The translations under genes were made by a program, and so were the position numbers. Of a stretch of 64,000 nucleotides of DNA, positions 24,593 through 33,870 are shown in pieces (the stretch's first letter is position 1; each line of letters begins with the position of its first letter). The notes under the pieces were generated by a model, which worked only from the letters and a program-made list of their open reading frames with translations, did no database searches and had not been told where the DNA came from. This DNA is from Bacillota bacterium (lineage in GTDB: Bacteria; Bacillota; Clostridia; Christensenellales; SZUA-584): NCBI GenBank assembly GCA_023459495.1, contig JAEWTL010000013.1, positions 124,001 through 188,000 of the forward strand, read 5' to 3'.

Positions 24593-27064
24593 TCACACGC
24601 CCTTCTTGTTGGCGTTGATCTGCTCCAGCTCGGTGTAGTTGTGCTTCGGCACGTAGCCCGGGATAGGTGCGATCTTCTCGTGGTACGCGTCCACAAACCA
24701 GAACGGCTGCGGGAAGAAATGGTCCTCCAGCTCGTGCGCAGGCGTGATCCAGTTCTTCGCACCCACAACCACCGGCGGTGCGTCGAGATAGTCAAACGCA
24801 AGTTCGGTGATGTTGCGCGCGAAATCGGCCATGTGCGAACCGCGCTCACAGGCGTCGCCCGTAACGATGATCTTCCCCGTCTTCTTGACGGACTCAATGA
24901 CCTTCTCGTAGTTGAACGGCACGAGGCTGCGCGCGTCGATGACTTCCACGCTGATGCCGTGTTCCGCAAACAGCTTCACCGCATCCATCACGCGGTACAG
25001 CGTTGCGCCGATGGAGAGGATCGTGAGATCCTTGCCCTGCACCTTCACATCCGGCTCGCCGATTGCGATCTCATAGGATTCCGCCGGTACGCCGCCCTCG
25101 TGGAACTGCTCGCCGATATCGTAGATGCGCTGGCTTTCGAGGAAGATCACTGGGTCGGTGCCGTTCAGCGCCGCGGCCATCAGACCCTTTGAGTCATACG
25201 GCGTAGCCGGGAACACCACCTTGAGACCGGGGATGTGCGTGCACAGTGCGGACCAGTCCTGCGAATGCTGCGCACCGTATTTGCTGCCCACCGACATGCG
25301 CAGTACGCACGGCATTTTGAGAATGCCCGCACTCATGGACTGCCACTTGCTCAGCTGGTTGAACACTTCGTCGCCCGCACGGCCCAGGAAGTCCGTGTAC
25401 ATGAGCTCTGCGATGACGCGGCCGCCCGCCATGGCGTAACCCACAGCGCTGCCCACGATCGCCGCTTCGGAGATGGGCGAGTTAAACAGGCGGTGATACG
25501 GCATGCAGTCGGCCAGGCCGCGGTATACCGCGAACGCGCCGCCCCATTCGCGCACGTCCTCGCCATAGGAGGTCAGCGTCGGGTCTTCGTAATACTTATC
25601 TACGATGGCTTCAAAGATGCCGTCACGCAGCTGGTACACCTTGTTCTTGGAAACCGGCTTACCGTTCGCATCAAACGCGAAGCGCTCTTTATTCACCAGC
25701 GCCTTCACGTGGCTGTTCTCTTCCTTGGGCTGCAGGGCATCGGGCTTGCGCTCCGTATCCATGCTCTTCACGCTGCCGTTGGAGAACATCAGGTCCGCGA
25801 TAGCGTTCGGATTCTGATCGAGGTTCATGCGCGGCGAAAGCGTGTCGTCCTTGGCCAGCTTAACGGCGTTCAGTATGTCCGCCTTTACCTGTGCCTCGAT
25901 CTTCTCCAGCTCCGCGGCAGTCGCCACCTTGGCATCCTTAAGCTGTCCCGCGAACGCGATGAGGGAGTCCACGTTCTGCCACATCTCAACTTCTTCCTTC
26001 GCGCGGTACGCCATGGCATCCGAAGGGCTGTGGCCGGAGTACCGGTAGGTCAGCACGTCGAGCAGCACCGGGCCTTCGCGGTTCTCGATAATGGCCCGCT
26101 TGCGGCGGTACGCGTCGATAACGGCCAGCGGATTGAAGCCGTCCACACGCTCCGAGTGCATCTGGCTGGGCGTTACGCCCGCGCCGAGACGCGCCACTTC
26201 GCTGTACGCCATGGTCTCGCCCAGCGTCTGGCCACCCATGCCGTAGAAGTTGTCGAATACGTTGAAGATGATCGGCAGGCCGCCCTTGTGGCCCTCGTCC
26301 CACAGCAGGCGGAACTGGTCCATAGCCGCAAAGTTCATGGCCTCGTACACCGGGCCGCAGCCGATGCTGCCGTCGCCGATGTTGCAGACCACGATGCCGT
26401 CCTTGTTGTTCACGCGCTTATAGAGCGCCGCGCCCGTCGCGATGTCCGCACTGCCGCCCACGATGGCGTTGTTCGGAAAAATGCCGAACGGGATAAAGAA
26501 CGCGTGCATGGAGCCGCCGAGGCCGCGGTTGAAACCGGTCTTGCGGGCGAAGATTTCTGCCAGCGTGCCGTAGAGCAGGAACTCCTTGGCCATTTCCTTC
26601 ACACTCGTCGCTTTGGTCGTCTTCTCCACCACCGCGAACGTCTCACCGCCGAAGAAGTCCTTCATAATCTTCATGAGGTCTGCATCGGACAGCTGCGAAA
26701 TGGCCGAGAGGCCCTTGGCGAGGATCTCGCCGTGGCTGCGGTGCGAACCAAACGTATAGTCGCTGATGCCGAGCTCAAACGCCTGTCCGACGTACGCGGC
26801 TTCCTGGCCGATGCCAAGGTGCGCCGGGCCGGGATGGTTGTACTTCTCGCCTTCGTACTCGCCCGTGGTCTTGATGAGGTTGAGCATGGTCTCAAACTCA
26901 CGCACGACGAGCATGTCGTGGTAGATGCGCAGGAACTCTTCCTTCGTGAAGTTGGCCTTCTCGTCCGCAACCGTCTTCTGATAGACGTTCACCGGGATGT
27001 CGTGAAAGGCAATCTTGCCGGGCTTGCGCTGCTGCGCCGGATCAATCATTAAACATTTAGGCAT
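24593..27064 (-). CDS. 2-oxo acid dehydrogenase E1, alpha and beta subunits fused
   Basis: The 823-residue thiamine-diphosphate enzyme decarboxylates a 2-oxo acid and passes the acyl group to lipoyl-E2. Residues about 40-430 match E1 alpha, with GDGSIGCGPVYEAMNFA as the cofactor motif and SGHSPSDAMAYR as a phosphorylation-loop-like segment. The spacing from GDG to the downstream NVFDN is about ten residues longer than usual, because of an insert around LLWDEGHKGG. Residues about 470-810 match E1 beta (YGEDVREWGG; FNSPISEAAIVGSAVGYAMA; AELMYTDF). The substrate (pyruvate, acetoin or branched-chain acid) is undecided. The ATG at 27064 follows GGAGG. It is third in the operon E2-E3-E1. Confidence 0.88.
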   Translation of the reverse strand: MPKCLMIDPAQQRKPGKIAFHDIPVNVYQKTVADEKANFTKEEFLRIYHDMLVVREFETMLNLIKTTGEYEGEKYNHPGPAHLGIGQEAAYVGQAFELGISDYTFGSHRSHGEILAKGLSAISQLSDADLMKIMKDFFGGETFAVVEKTTKATSVKEMAKEFLLYGTLAEIFARKTGFNRGLGGSMHAFFIPFGIFPNNAIVGGSADIATGAALYKRVNNKDGIVVCNIGDGSIGCGPVYEAMNFAAMDQFRLLWDEGHKGGLPIIFNVFDNFYGMGGQTLGETMAYSEVARLGAGVTPSQMHSERVDGFNPLAVIDAYRRKRAIIENREGPVLLDVLTYRYSGHSPSDAMAYRAKEEVEMWQNVDSLIAFAGQLKDAKVATAAELEKIEAQVKADILNAVKLAKDDTLSPRMNLDQNPNAIADLMFSNGSVKSMDTERKPDALQPKEENSHVKALVNKERFAFDANGKPVSKNKVYQLRDGIFEAIVDKYYEDPTLTSYGEDVREWGGAFAVYRGLADCMPYHRLFNSPISEAAIVGSAVGYAMAGGRVIAELMYTDFLGRAGDEVFNQLSKWQSMSAGILKMPCVLRMSVGSKYGAQHSQDWSALCTHIPGLKVVFPATPYDSKGLMAAALNGTDPVIFLESQRIYDIGEQFHEGGVPAESYEIAIGEPDVKVQGKDLTILSIGATLYRVMDAVKLFAEHGISVEVIDARSLVPFNYEKVIESVKKTGKIIVTGDACERGSHMADFARNITELAFDYLDAPPVVVGAKNWITPAHELEDHFFPQPFWFVDAYHEKIAPIPGYVPKHNYTELEQINANKKGV

Positions 27065-27084
27065 ATTAAAATCCTCCGATTAAA

Positions 27085-28449
27085 TTACAGTTGAAATATC
27101 GCTTCACGCAGCGCTTCGCATACCGTGGGATGCGGGAACACAAGCTGCTTGATTTCAGGTATCGTCATTTCCTTCTCGATCATCAGGCCCGCGCCGTAGA
27201 TGATCTCCGACGCATAAGGGCTGATCATGTGCACGCCCACGAGACGGTTCCACTTGGTGTCCACGACAATCTTGATGATGCCGTCGCCGCGCTCGTTCTC
27301 CGCCATGTAGCGTCCGGAATAATTCATCGTAATGGTCTTGGCTTTGACCTCGATGCCTTTCTCCTTCGCCGCCGCTTCGGTCAGGCCCACGCCCGCGACT
27401 TCAGGGTAGGTGTAGATAACCGCCGGGATCGCGTCATAGCGCATGGTATCTTTGACGCCCGTCATGTGGTTCACCGCCACCTCGGCCTCACGGTACGCCG
27501 TGTGCGCCAGCAGCGACTTGCCGTTCACATCGCCTGCAGCGTAGACGCCCGGTACGTTGGTCTGCAGGTGTTTATCCGTCACCACCGCGCCACGCTCAGT
27601 CAGCACGCCCAGCGTTTCCAGCCCGAGGCCTGCGGTCTCTGCTCGCCGCCCGATTGACAGCAGCACCGTATCGGCTTCCACCGCCTGCGCCTTGCCGGCA
27701 GCGTCGGTGTACTCCACCTTGTCCGAAATGCCCGTAACCCTGCAGGACAGCTGGAACTTCACGCCCTTCTTCTCCAGTCCCTTCTGCAGCAACGATGCAA
27801 TATCGCCGTCGATGGGGCCGCCGATGGAAGGCAGCATTTCAACGACCGTCACGTCCGCGCCGGCCACCGCATAGTAGCTCGCCATCTCCAGGCCGATGAC
27901 GCCGCCGCCGATCACGACCAGCTTCTTCGGAACCGCTTCGATATCCAGCATTTCGCGGCTCGTCAGCACGAAACCGCGCGCAATGGCTTCCTTCAGGCCC
28001 GGAATGGGCGGCACCGCGGGCACCGAGCCCGCCGCGATAAGCAGCCGCTTGGCGGTGTAAGTTTCCTTGCCGTCTGTGACGGTAAAGCCTTCCGCGTTCT
28101 TGCCGGTGATCTTCGCTTCCGCCGACACCACGGTTACGCCCGCGCCTTTCAGCGTCGCGCCCACGCCGGAGACCAGCGCGCGCACCACCTTGTTCTTGCG
28201 CTTCACTACCGCCGCGTGGTCGATGGACGCGCCCGTCACGGTCACGCCGTACGCGCTGCCGTGCTCTGCGCTCTCCTTAATTTTCGCTGAGTAAAGCAGC
28301 GTCTTGGTCGGGATGCAGCCCTCGTTGAGGCATACGCCGCCGAGGCTGCGCTTCTCAAGCAGCAGCGTTTTAAGCCCTGCGTGCCCCGCGCGCTCCGCGC
28401 CAAGGTATCCCGCCGGGCCGCCGCCAATTACAATCAGATCATAAACCAT
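27085..28449 (-). CDS. lpdA: Dihydrolipoamide dehydrogenase (E3)
   Basis: The 454-residue flavoprotein reoxidises the lipoyl group of E2 with NAD+. It has the FAD motif GGGPAGYLGAERAG at the N-terminus and the redox-active disulfide in GGVCLNEGCIPTK (Cys40, Cys45). The NAD motif is VVIGGGVIGLEMASYY. The C-terminal catalytic HPTVCEALREA is complete. It lies 15 bp after the E2 gene and 20 bp before E1, so it belongs to the same transcript. The ATG at 28449 is preceded by a G-rich site. Confidence 0.95.
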   Translation of the reverse strand: MVYDLIVIGGGPAGYLGAERAGHAGLKTLLLEKRSLGGVCLNEGCIPTKTLLYSAKIKESAEHGSAYGVTVTGASIDHAAVVKRKNKVVRALVSGVGATLKGAGVTVVSAEAKITGKNAEGFTVTDGKETYTAKRLLIAAGSVPAVPPIPGLKEAIARGFVLTSREMLDIEAVPKKLVVIGGGVIGLEMASYYAVAGADVTVVEMLPSIGGPIDGDIASLLQKGLEKKGVKFQLSCRVTGISDKVEYTDAAGKAQAVEADTVLLSIGRRAETAGLGLETLGVLTERGAVVTDKHLQTNVPGVYAAGDVNGKSLLAHTAYREAEVAVNHMTGVKDTMRYDAIPAVIYTYPEVAGVGLTEAAAKEKGIEVKAKTITMNYSGRYMAENERGDGIIKIVVDTKWNRLVGVHMISPYASEIIYGAGLMIEKEMTIPEIKQLVFPHPTVCEALREAIFQL

Positions 28450-28464
28450 CGTTTCGCTTCCCCC

Positions 28465-29772
28465 TTACTGCGCCAGCAGTATATCGAACGACTCGAGCGC
28501 CGCGCACAGGTCCTTTAAGAACCGGGATGCAGGCGCGCCGTCCACCGCGCGGTGATCATAGGTCAGCGAAAGGCCCATGGCCGGGTAAACCGCACCGGAT
28601 TTGTTCATCCGATAGGTGATGGTGCATACGCCGAGGATCGCCGTCTGCGGCGGGTTGATGACCGGCGTAAAGCTCTCAATGCCGAACGCGCCAAGGTTGG
28701 ATATGGTGAACGTACCGCCCGTGAGCAGGTCAGGCGATATCTTGCCGGACTGTGCCTGTTCCGCCACCGATTTGGCCTGTGTGGAGATGCCGGACAGCGA
28801 CAACGAATCCGCGCCGAATATCGTGGGTACCAGCAGGCCGCGCGGCGTATCCACCGCCATGCCGAGGTTCACGGAAGCGAACTGGCGGATGGTGTCCCCA
28901 AGGAAATGCGCGTTGAGGTCCGGGTGCTTGGGCAGCGTCCGGGAGACCGCATACAGCACGATGTCGTTGAGCGTGATGTTGGGCAGGCCAAGCTTTTCGG
29001 CGTTTGCCTTCAGCCGTTCGCGGAACGCAAGAATCGCCGTCGCGTCGAAGCTGATGGAGTTCGTAAGCTGCGCCATCTCAGACAGCGATGCGTGCATCGA
29101 CTTTGCGATAACCTTGCGCACGCCCGAGAGCTTGATATCCGTATAAGCCGCTGCCGGAGCTGCCGAAGCCGCCGCCGGAGCTGCCGGGGCCGAAAGGTCC
29201 GCCGTGGTCACCGCGCCGCCGAGGCCAGTGCCATCCGTGCCGCCCGCATACTGCGAAGCCGCCGCCGCGGTCACCTTATATCCTTTTTCGGCCAGCACCG
29301 CCACATCGCGCTCGATGATGCGCCCATTCGGGCCAGTCGGTACTGCCTTGGTGATGTCGAGGTTCTGCCTTTCCGCTTCCGCCTTCGCCCGGGGGGAAAT
29401 CTTCAGATCTTCGCCCGCCGTCGCGGTGGACACGGGCGCGACTTCCTCCGCCTTCGCGATCACCACGGGTTTTTCTTCGTCAACCTTTGCTTCCGCAGGC
29501 GCAGCTTCGTCGCCCACCAGCGCGGAAATATCTTCGCCGGGTTCGCCGAGGATCAATACCGTCTGCAGGCAGGGCACATCGTCGCCGTCTGCCGCAAGCA
29601 GCTTCAATACCGTGCCGTCCGCGGGGCTTGCTTCCTCAAACGCGGCCTTGTCCGTCTCGTAGCCAAACAGGATATCTCCCGCAGCTACCTTGTCGCCTTC
29701 CTTCACTTTCCACTGGATGATGCAGCTTTCCACCGATTGTCCTTGTCTCGGCATGATGACTCCAACTGCCAT
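28465..29772 (-). CDS. Dihydrolipoamide acyltransferase (E2)
   Basis: The 435-residue core enzyme has one lipoyl domain at residues 1-80 with the modified Lys42 in GYETDKAAFE. A charged and Ala-rich linker and a peripheral-subunit-binding domain follow (about 123-157, KISPRAKAEAERQNLDITKA). After an Ala/Pro-rich hinge comes the acyltransferase domain, with TYDHRAVDGAPASRF near the C-terminus (His and Asp catalytic). The ATG at 29772 follows GGGAGGT and is the natural start of the lipoyl domain (MAVGVIMPRQGQSVES). It is the first gene of the operon. Confidence 0.93.
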   Translation of the reverse strand: MAVGVIMPRQGQSVESCIIQWKVKEGDKVAAGDILFGYETDKAAFEEASPADGTVLKLLAADGDDVPCLQTVLILGEPGEDISALVGDEAAPAEAKVDEEKPVVIAKAEEVAPVSTATAGEDLKISPRAKAEAERQNLDITKAVPTGPNGRIIERDVAVLAEKGYKVTAAAASQYAGGTDGTGLGGAVTTADLSAPAAPAAASAAPAAAYTDIKLSGVRKVIAKSMHASLSEMAQLTNSISFDATAILAFRERLKANAEKLGLPNITLNDIVLYAVSRTLPKHPDLNAHFLGDTIRQFASVNLGMAVDTPRGLLVPTIFGADSLSLSGISTQAKSVAEQAQSGKISPDLLTGGTFTISNLGAFGIESFTPVINPPQTAILGVCTITYRMNKSGAVYPAMGLSLTYDHRAVDGAPASRFLKDLCAALESFDILLAQ

Positions 29773-29995
29773 TGCGTACCTCCCGATTATACAATATTTC
29801 AAAGTTTGTGATTATTATATCAGTTTATTGATCAAAAATAACATTTCATGTGTACCATTTTAACATTGGATAGCGTTCAAGTCAATCCGTACGGGACCTG
29901 AAAACCAAAGAAATTAACACGAATACCATGCCCGGAGCCACTAAAATTTATGCAGAATAGTCCTTATAATCACCTCTTGCCGAGGGACAACAAAA

Positions 29996-30023
29996 AAGGG
30001 ATGCGATCCGTGCCGCATCCCTT
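29996..30023 (-). terminator. Terminator of the sortase-type surface protein gene
   Basis: A 10-bp stem (AAGGGATGCG with CGCATCCCTT) is followed on the minus strand by TTTTTTG. Confidence 0.8.
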
Positions 30024-30045
30024 ACCGTAGGGTATTCTTTTTGGT

Positions 30046-30531
30046 TTATTCCTGTTCCCTCTGCTTCCGGCGTACTGCGAAGAAAATCAGGAAAGACAGC
30101 GCCGCCGCACCACCTACGATCACGACGATCCACCACCAGGCGAATCCCGCCGCGCCGGTCACCGGCACGTCTTCATCGTCCACTGTTGTCGCGCCGTTCA
30201 TATTCGGCACTTCCTCGTCGTCTATGATTTCAATCTCCGCGTACAGCGCCGTGACCGTAAGATCCTCCGTCACCGCACTGAAGTCCGCGTCCCAGCCCGA
30301 GAAGTGGTAGCCTTCCCAATTGTCCGGATCTGCCGGGGCGGTTGCCGCAGCGCCCCGGTCCACCGTATCCGTGCCGAGCACCGTGCCGTCGTAGTCCCTG
30401 AACGTCACCGTATAGCGCTGGGTGCTGTCCTCATTCGTTGTCGTCGGGGTGCCCTCTGCCAGCGCGACCGTAGGCATCATGGCAAGCACCAGCAGTAATG
30501 CCAGTGAAGCCGCTATGATCTTCTTTTTCAT
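30046..30531 (-). CDS. Wall-anchored surface protein with one InlB-type (Listeria-Bacteroides) repeat
   Basis: The 161-residue protein has a signal peptide (cleavage after about VALA, residue 25) and one beta repeat at about 39-97 (YTVTFRDYDGTVLGTDTV; GYHFSGWDADFSAVTEDLTV). The acidic linker ends in VPVTG (122-126), followed by a hydrophobic helix (about 130-152) and the tail RRKQREQE. That is the layout of a sortase sorting signal, with VPVTG as an LPXTG variant. The product would thus be linked to peptidoglycan. The ATG at 30531 follows GGAGGT. Its leader contains a c-di-GMP-I riboswitch and a terminator, so display should follow c-di-GMP levels. Confidence 0.8.
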   Translation of the reverse strand: MKKKIIAASLALLLVLAMMPTVALAEGTPTTTNEDSTQRYTVTFRDYDGTVLGTDTVDRGAAATAPADPDNWEGYHFSGWDADFSAVTEDLTVTALYAEIEIIDDEEVPNMNGATTVDDEDVPVTGAAGFAWWWIVVIVGGAAALSFLIFFAVRRKQREQE

Positions 30532-30570
30532 GACGTACCTCCGTTCACTTTATCCAGCTGCACCTTTCCA

Positions 30571-30607
30571 AAAAAACAAAAAAGCTGCCTCAAACGATAG
30601 AGGCAGC
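30571..30607 (-). terminator. Riboswitch expression-platform terminator
   Basis: GCTGCCTC and GAGGCAGC form a perfect 8-bp stem with an 8-nt loop (30584-30607), followed on the minus strand by TTTTTTG and more T. It starts two bases after the riboswitch P1 helix. Confidence 0.85.
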
Positions 30608-30680
30608 CGAACGGTCCTGGTCAAAAGACGGTAGACTTCAGGCTTTGCGTCCCCGCCTTTCAGCGGGTTTGCCGTTTTGC
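30608..30680 (-). promoter_or_regulatory. c-di-GMP-I (GEMM) riboswitch
   Basis: The minus strand reads AACGGCAAACC, a hairpin capped by GAAA (CCCGCTGAAAGGCGGG), then GGGACGCAAAGCC, all hallmarks of the class-I c-di-GMP aptamer. AACGG and CCGTT form helix P1. The P3 arm contains the CCAGG segment. It lies 77 bp upstream of the sortase-type surface protein gene, with a terminator in between. Confidence 0.9.
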
Positions 30681-30822
30681 TCTAAACATACTGTGAAATC
30701 GTGCTAAAATACAATACATTTATATATTATGTCACGCTGACAATATACCACAATAATTCCCATGAAGTCAAACTCAGATATGCCATTCCGTATCTTTTCC
30801 CGACATCATTTTACATGAACGG

Positions 30823-31719
30823 TTACGGGTATATATATGCCGCCTCGGCATCAGGCGGGTCGCATGCCGTAACGCTCCCATCGGTCAGTATCGGGAAGGT
30901 TTGTGTTTCCCCCTCATAATCGAACGAGAAGACCCGCACCGTACCGGTCACGCGAATCCAGGAGTCCTCCTTAAACACGTCCGTGTCCTCCACCCGCACA
31001 TGAAAGCCGACAATATACGCATCCGCAGAGCAGCAGTATATGAACAGTCTGGCGACCATGATTGTATTATCGGGGAAGGAAGGATCTTTGAATACATAGC
31101 CATAGAGGGTGACGGTTTGGCCATCCAGTTCCTCAGCCGACGAATAGATGCAGTCGGTAAACTGGTCCACGGACGGGTCGAACGGCACAGTTTCACCGCT
31201 CAAAACGCAGGGAATGGCATCGCTCACCTCAATCGTCTCCACCAAGGGCTGTGCGCTGGCTGTGGGTTGCGGGCTTATTGCAGCCGGTTGGGAAGCCGTT
31301 GCGGAGGGCTGAGTGGCAGCCGACGTTTCACCCGGCGTCGTCGAAGGTGAGACTGACGCTCCGGCGCTGATCGCCGCTGTGCTCTGTGAAAAGTTCAGTA
31401 TCTGCACATTCCGGTTCGGCAGCGCCGCCAGCGTATCCGCGTTGGGCGGTACGGTCATCAGCAGCACCACGGGAATCAGAAACAGAAGGCTACCCAACCG
31501 CAGCTTGCTGTCCGCGCGGCCCTCTGATATCGATCTCCATACATGACCTGCCTGATATACGCACAGCGCAATCAGCGCAGCCCATCCAAACCAGACCATG
31601 GGCACCATGCGCGGTGCGAGGTACAGCAGGATGCCTCCACCGACGAGCAGCACGCCCATGACGATGACCAGCGCAATCAGCGCGATAAGCCATAAGATTT
31701 CCACTCCATACTTACGCAT
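30823..31719 (-). CDS. TIGR03943/YcgQ-type membrane protein
   Basis: The 298-residue protein has three hydrophobic segments in the first 95 residues, a Ser/Thr/Pro/Ala-rich linker (about 110-165) and an external C-terminal domain. That domain includes DGQTVTLYGYVFKDPSF, MVARLFIYCCSADAYIVGFH and a segment around DSWIRVTGTV, typical of the YcgQ family. These proteins occur as partners of YcgR-type permeases, often near Zur-regulated genes. It overlaps the permease gene by 8 bp. The ATG at 31719 follows GGGAGG. The two Cys in FIYCCSADA are conserved in the family as far as remembered. Confidence 0.82.
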   Translation of the reverse strand: MRKYGVEILWLIALIALVIVMGVLLVGGGILLYLAPRMVPMVWFGWAALIALCVYQAGHVWRSISEGRADSKLRLGSLLFLIPVVLLMTVPPNADTLAALPNRNVQILNFSQSTAAISAGASVSPSTTPGETSAATQPSATASQPAAISPQPTASAQPLVETIEVSDAIPCVLSGETVPFDPSVDQFTDCIYSSAEELDGQTVTLYGYVFKDPSFPDNTIMVARLFIYCCSADAYIVGFHVRVEDTDVFKEDSWIRVTGTVRVFSFDYEGETQTFPILTDGSVTACDPPDAEAAYIYP

Positions 31720-32833
31720 ATTGGCCTCCCATCATAAAGCTCGCGGCCAGCGCCAGCAGGAAGCATACAAGCAGTATGGTGAGGATGAGCCGCAGGGCAA
31801 AGCGCTTTTTAAAGCTGCCCATCAGCATCATCGTGTTCTTAATATCGATCATCGGCCCAGTGATCAGAAACGCCAGCACCGACGCGCCGGAAAAGTGCAT
31901 CAGGAACGTGCTGGCCACAAACGCGTCCGCCTCGGAGCATAGCGAAAGCACAAATGCCAGCGCCATCATCACGAGGATAGAAGCCGTTCGGCCGCTTCCG
32001 ATGCCTACAAGCACCTCCTTGGGCACGGCGATCTGCACCAACGCTGCGATCATCGCACCGAATATCAGATAGCCCCCTACGCTCCGCAGCTCCGTACCCG
32101 TATGGGACAGCACGGATTTGAGCGTTCCCATCAGCGGTGAGCCGCTGACCTCATGCTCATGCTCGTGACCGCAGCCACAGGTTTCATGTCCGTCGCGCTC
32201 ATGACTGCAAGCGCAAACCGCTTCGCCATGTCCGTGGTCGTGACCGCAGCCACACGCCGTTTTTGCATCGGCTTTCAGCACCGACCGCCCCGATGCACGG
32301 CTGACCAACAGGCCGATCAGCACAGCCCCCAAAAAACCGCCCGCCGCACGGTAAAACACCATCTGGGGCATGGCGGGAAAGGCGTTGTAAGTGGACAGCA
32401 GCACAATGGGGTTGATGATGGGCGTGGCGATCATGAATGCCACAGCGGGGCCCACCGGCATGCCCTTTTTGATCAGGCCTCTTGTAATCGGAATAATGGC
32501 GCATTCGCAGACCGGGAATACCAGCCCGATCAGCGAGGCCAATACCAGCTGCATCAGATTGTTCTTCGGCAGGATGCGCAGGATCATGTCCTCCGTTACG
32601 AAGACCTGAATCAGTGAGGAGATGATGGTGCCAAGCAGCACAAAGGGCAGTGCTTCGAGGAGGATGGACCACAGCACGAGCGTAAACCCACGCATTGTGG
32701 TTTCAATCGATGTTTCCACCGCTCCGGTGCCGCCGCAGTAGCACACCCAAAACAGTACGGCAATAAGAAACAAGAGAAGGATTCCCTTTTTGAGATTCTT
32801 CTCATTCAGGTATTTATCAATAAACGTCTTCAT
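31712..32833 (-). CDS. Permease of the UPF0718/DUF318 (YcgR/YraQ) family with His/Cys-rich loop
   Basis: The 373-residue protein has about eight TM helices. The family signature is GLVFPVCECAIIPITRGLIK, then KGMPVGPAVAFMIATP, repeated in the second half (LSLCSEADAFVASTF). The central cytoplasmic loop (about 194-228) is packed with His and Cys (CGCGHDHGHGEAVCACSHE and CGCGHEHEHE), pointing to metal binding. It is paired with the YcgQ-type gene and lies downstream of znuB, so a role in zinc homeostasis is likely. The start at 32833 (ATG) has only a distant AAAGGG; a TTG at 32887 is the alternative. Confidence 0.82.
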   Translation of the reverse strand: MKTFIDKYLNEKNLKKGILLLFLIAVLFWVCYCGGTGAVETSIETTMRGFTLVLWSILLEALPFVLLGTIISSLIQVFVTEDMILRILPKNNLMQLVLASLIGLVFPVCECAIIPITRGLIKKGMPVGPAVAFMIATPIINPIVLLSTYNAFPAMPQMVFYRAAGGFLGAVLIGLLVSRASGRSVLKADAKTACGCGHDHGHGEAVCACSHERDGHETCGCGHEHEHEVSGSPLMGTLKSVLSHTGTELRSVGGYLIFGAMIAALVQIAVPKEVLVGIGSGRTASILVMMALAFVLSLCSEADAFVASTFLMHFSGASVLAFLITGPMIDIKNTMMLMGSFKKRFALRLILTILLVCFLLALAASFMMGGQYA

Positions 32834-32904
32834 AGCAATCGCGATATCCCTTTCTGTAAAGAACCGCCACCTAAAGAGCCGGAACAAGCTGCCGCCGATT
32901 CCGC

Positions 32905-32920
32905 GTTATCATTATCAAAG
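32905..32920 (-). promoter_or_regulatory. Candidate Zur/Fur-family site upstream of the YcgR-type permease
   Basis: The minus strand reads CTTTGATAATGATAAC, sharing the TTTGA-AATGATA core with the candidate site in front of zur. It lies 72 bp ahead of the permease start. Confidence 0.45.
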
Positions 32921-33051
32921 TATATGGAATAACAGAATAAACATGCGCCGCATGGTCCTGGCTATCGACAAGTCTTATAACCTTATGCCGAGGAGCGCTG
33001 CGGGGAAGCATTTTGCAGACAGAAACGGGTCCCCTTTGTCCGAAATACGCC

Positions 33052-33870
33052 TTACGCTTTTTTCAACCGAAGGGTTGTCCGCAACACGGAGAACACGCAG
33101 AACATCGCGAGATTGACGACGACGATGCTTGCGCCCACCGGCACTGCCCACGCGAATGAGATCAAGATACCGACCACAAAGCAGATTACGGAGAGGACCG
33201 CCGCGCAGACCACCACGCTGCGAAAGCTCTTGAACACGCGCATGGCTGTAAGCGCCGGAAAGATGACAAGGCTCGAGATCAGCAGCGCACCCATCATACG
33301 CATGCCCACTACGATGATCAACGCGGTTAAAAGCGCAATCAGCATGTTGTATCGGCCCGCCTTGGTTCCGGTCGCCCGGGCAAAGTTCTCGTCAAACGTG
33401 ACCGCGAAGATCTTGTTGTAGAACACAAGGAACAGCACCAGCACCACGACCGATACGCCTGCCGCAAGGTACACGTCCGTCTCGCTCATGGCGAGGATGT
33501 TGCCGAACATGTAGTTGTACACGTCCACATTCATGCCGGTGGTTAAGGACACCACGATGATGCCGATTGCCACGGCGCTGCTCGATATCAGCGCGATGGC
33601 CGCATCGCCCTTGATATGGCCCCGCTCCGAGAGGCGCAGCAGCAGAAACGCGGTCAGCGTCACCACGGGCAGCGAAACCTCCAGCGGCGCAAGCCCCAAA
33701 GCCAATGACACCGACAGCGCGCCAAAGCCCACATGCGATAAGCCGTCGCCGATCATGGAGTAACGCTTTAAAACGAGGCTGACGCCCAGCAACGCTGCGC
33801 ACAGCGCCACCATGACGCCCACGATGAGCGCGCGCACGATAAATGTATAAGAAAGCAGTTCACTCAGCAT
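33052..33870 (-). CDS. znuB: Zinc ABC transporter permease
   Basis: The 272-residue membrane protein belongs to the ABC-3 permease family (ZnuB/TroC). It has about eight TM helices, the YSMIGDGLSHVGFGALS segment after TM1 and the GALLISSLVIFPALTA segment. It forms the channel for zinc import with ZnuC and ZnuA. The ATG at 33870 overlaps the end of znuC by 11 bp, so the genes are translationally coupled. Confidence 0.92.
   Translation of the reverse strand: MLSELLSYTFIVRALIVGVMVALCAALLGVSLVLKRYSMIGDGLSHVGFGALSVSLALGLAPLEVSLPVVTLTAFLLLRLSERGHIKGDAAIALISSSAVAIGIIVVSLTTGMNVDVYNYMFGNILAMSETDVYLAAGVSVVVLVLFLVFYNKIFAVTFDENFARATGTKAGRYNMLIALLTALIIVVGMRMMGALLISSLVIFPALTAMRVFKSFRSVVVCAAVLSVICFVVGILISFAWAVPVGASIVVVNLAMFCVFSVLRTTLRLKKA

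Noticed and set aside
25235..27052. Long open frame (about 600 codons) on the plus strand opposite the E1 gene
   Set aside because: It is rich in Arg, His and Val without any family motif and mirrors the codon bias of the GC-rich E1 gene on the other strand. It has no proper ribosome site.
32982..33022. Another copy of the TGTCAT/GCCGAGGAGCG element
   Set aside because: Only a short part (ATGCCGAGGAGCG) is similar, with no matching second end, so it was not listed as a repeat.
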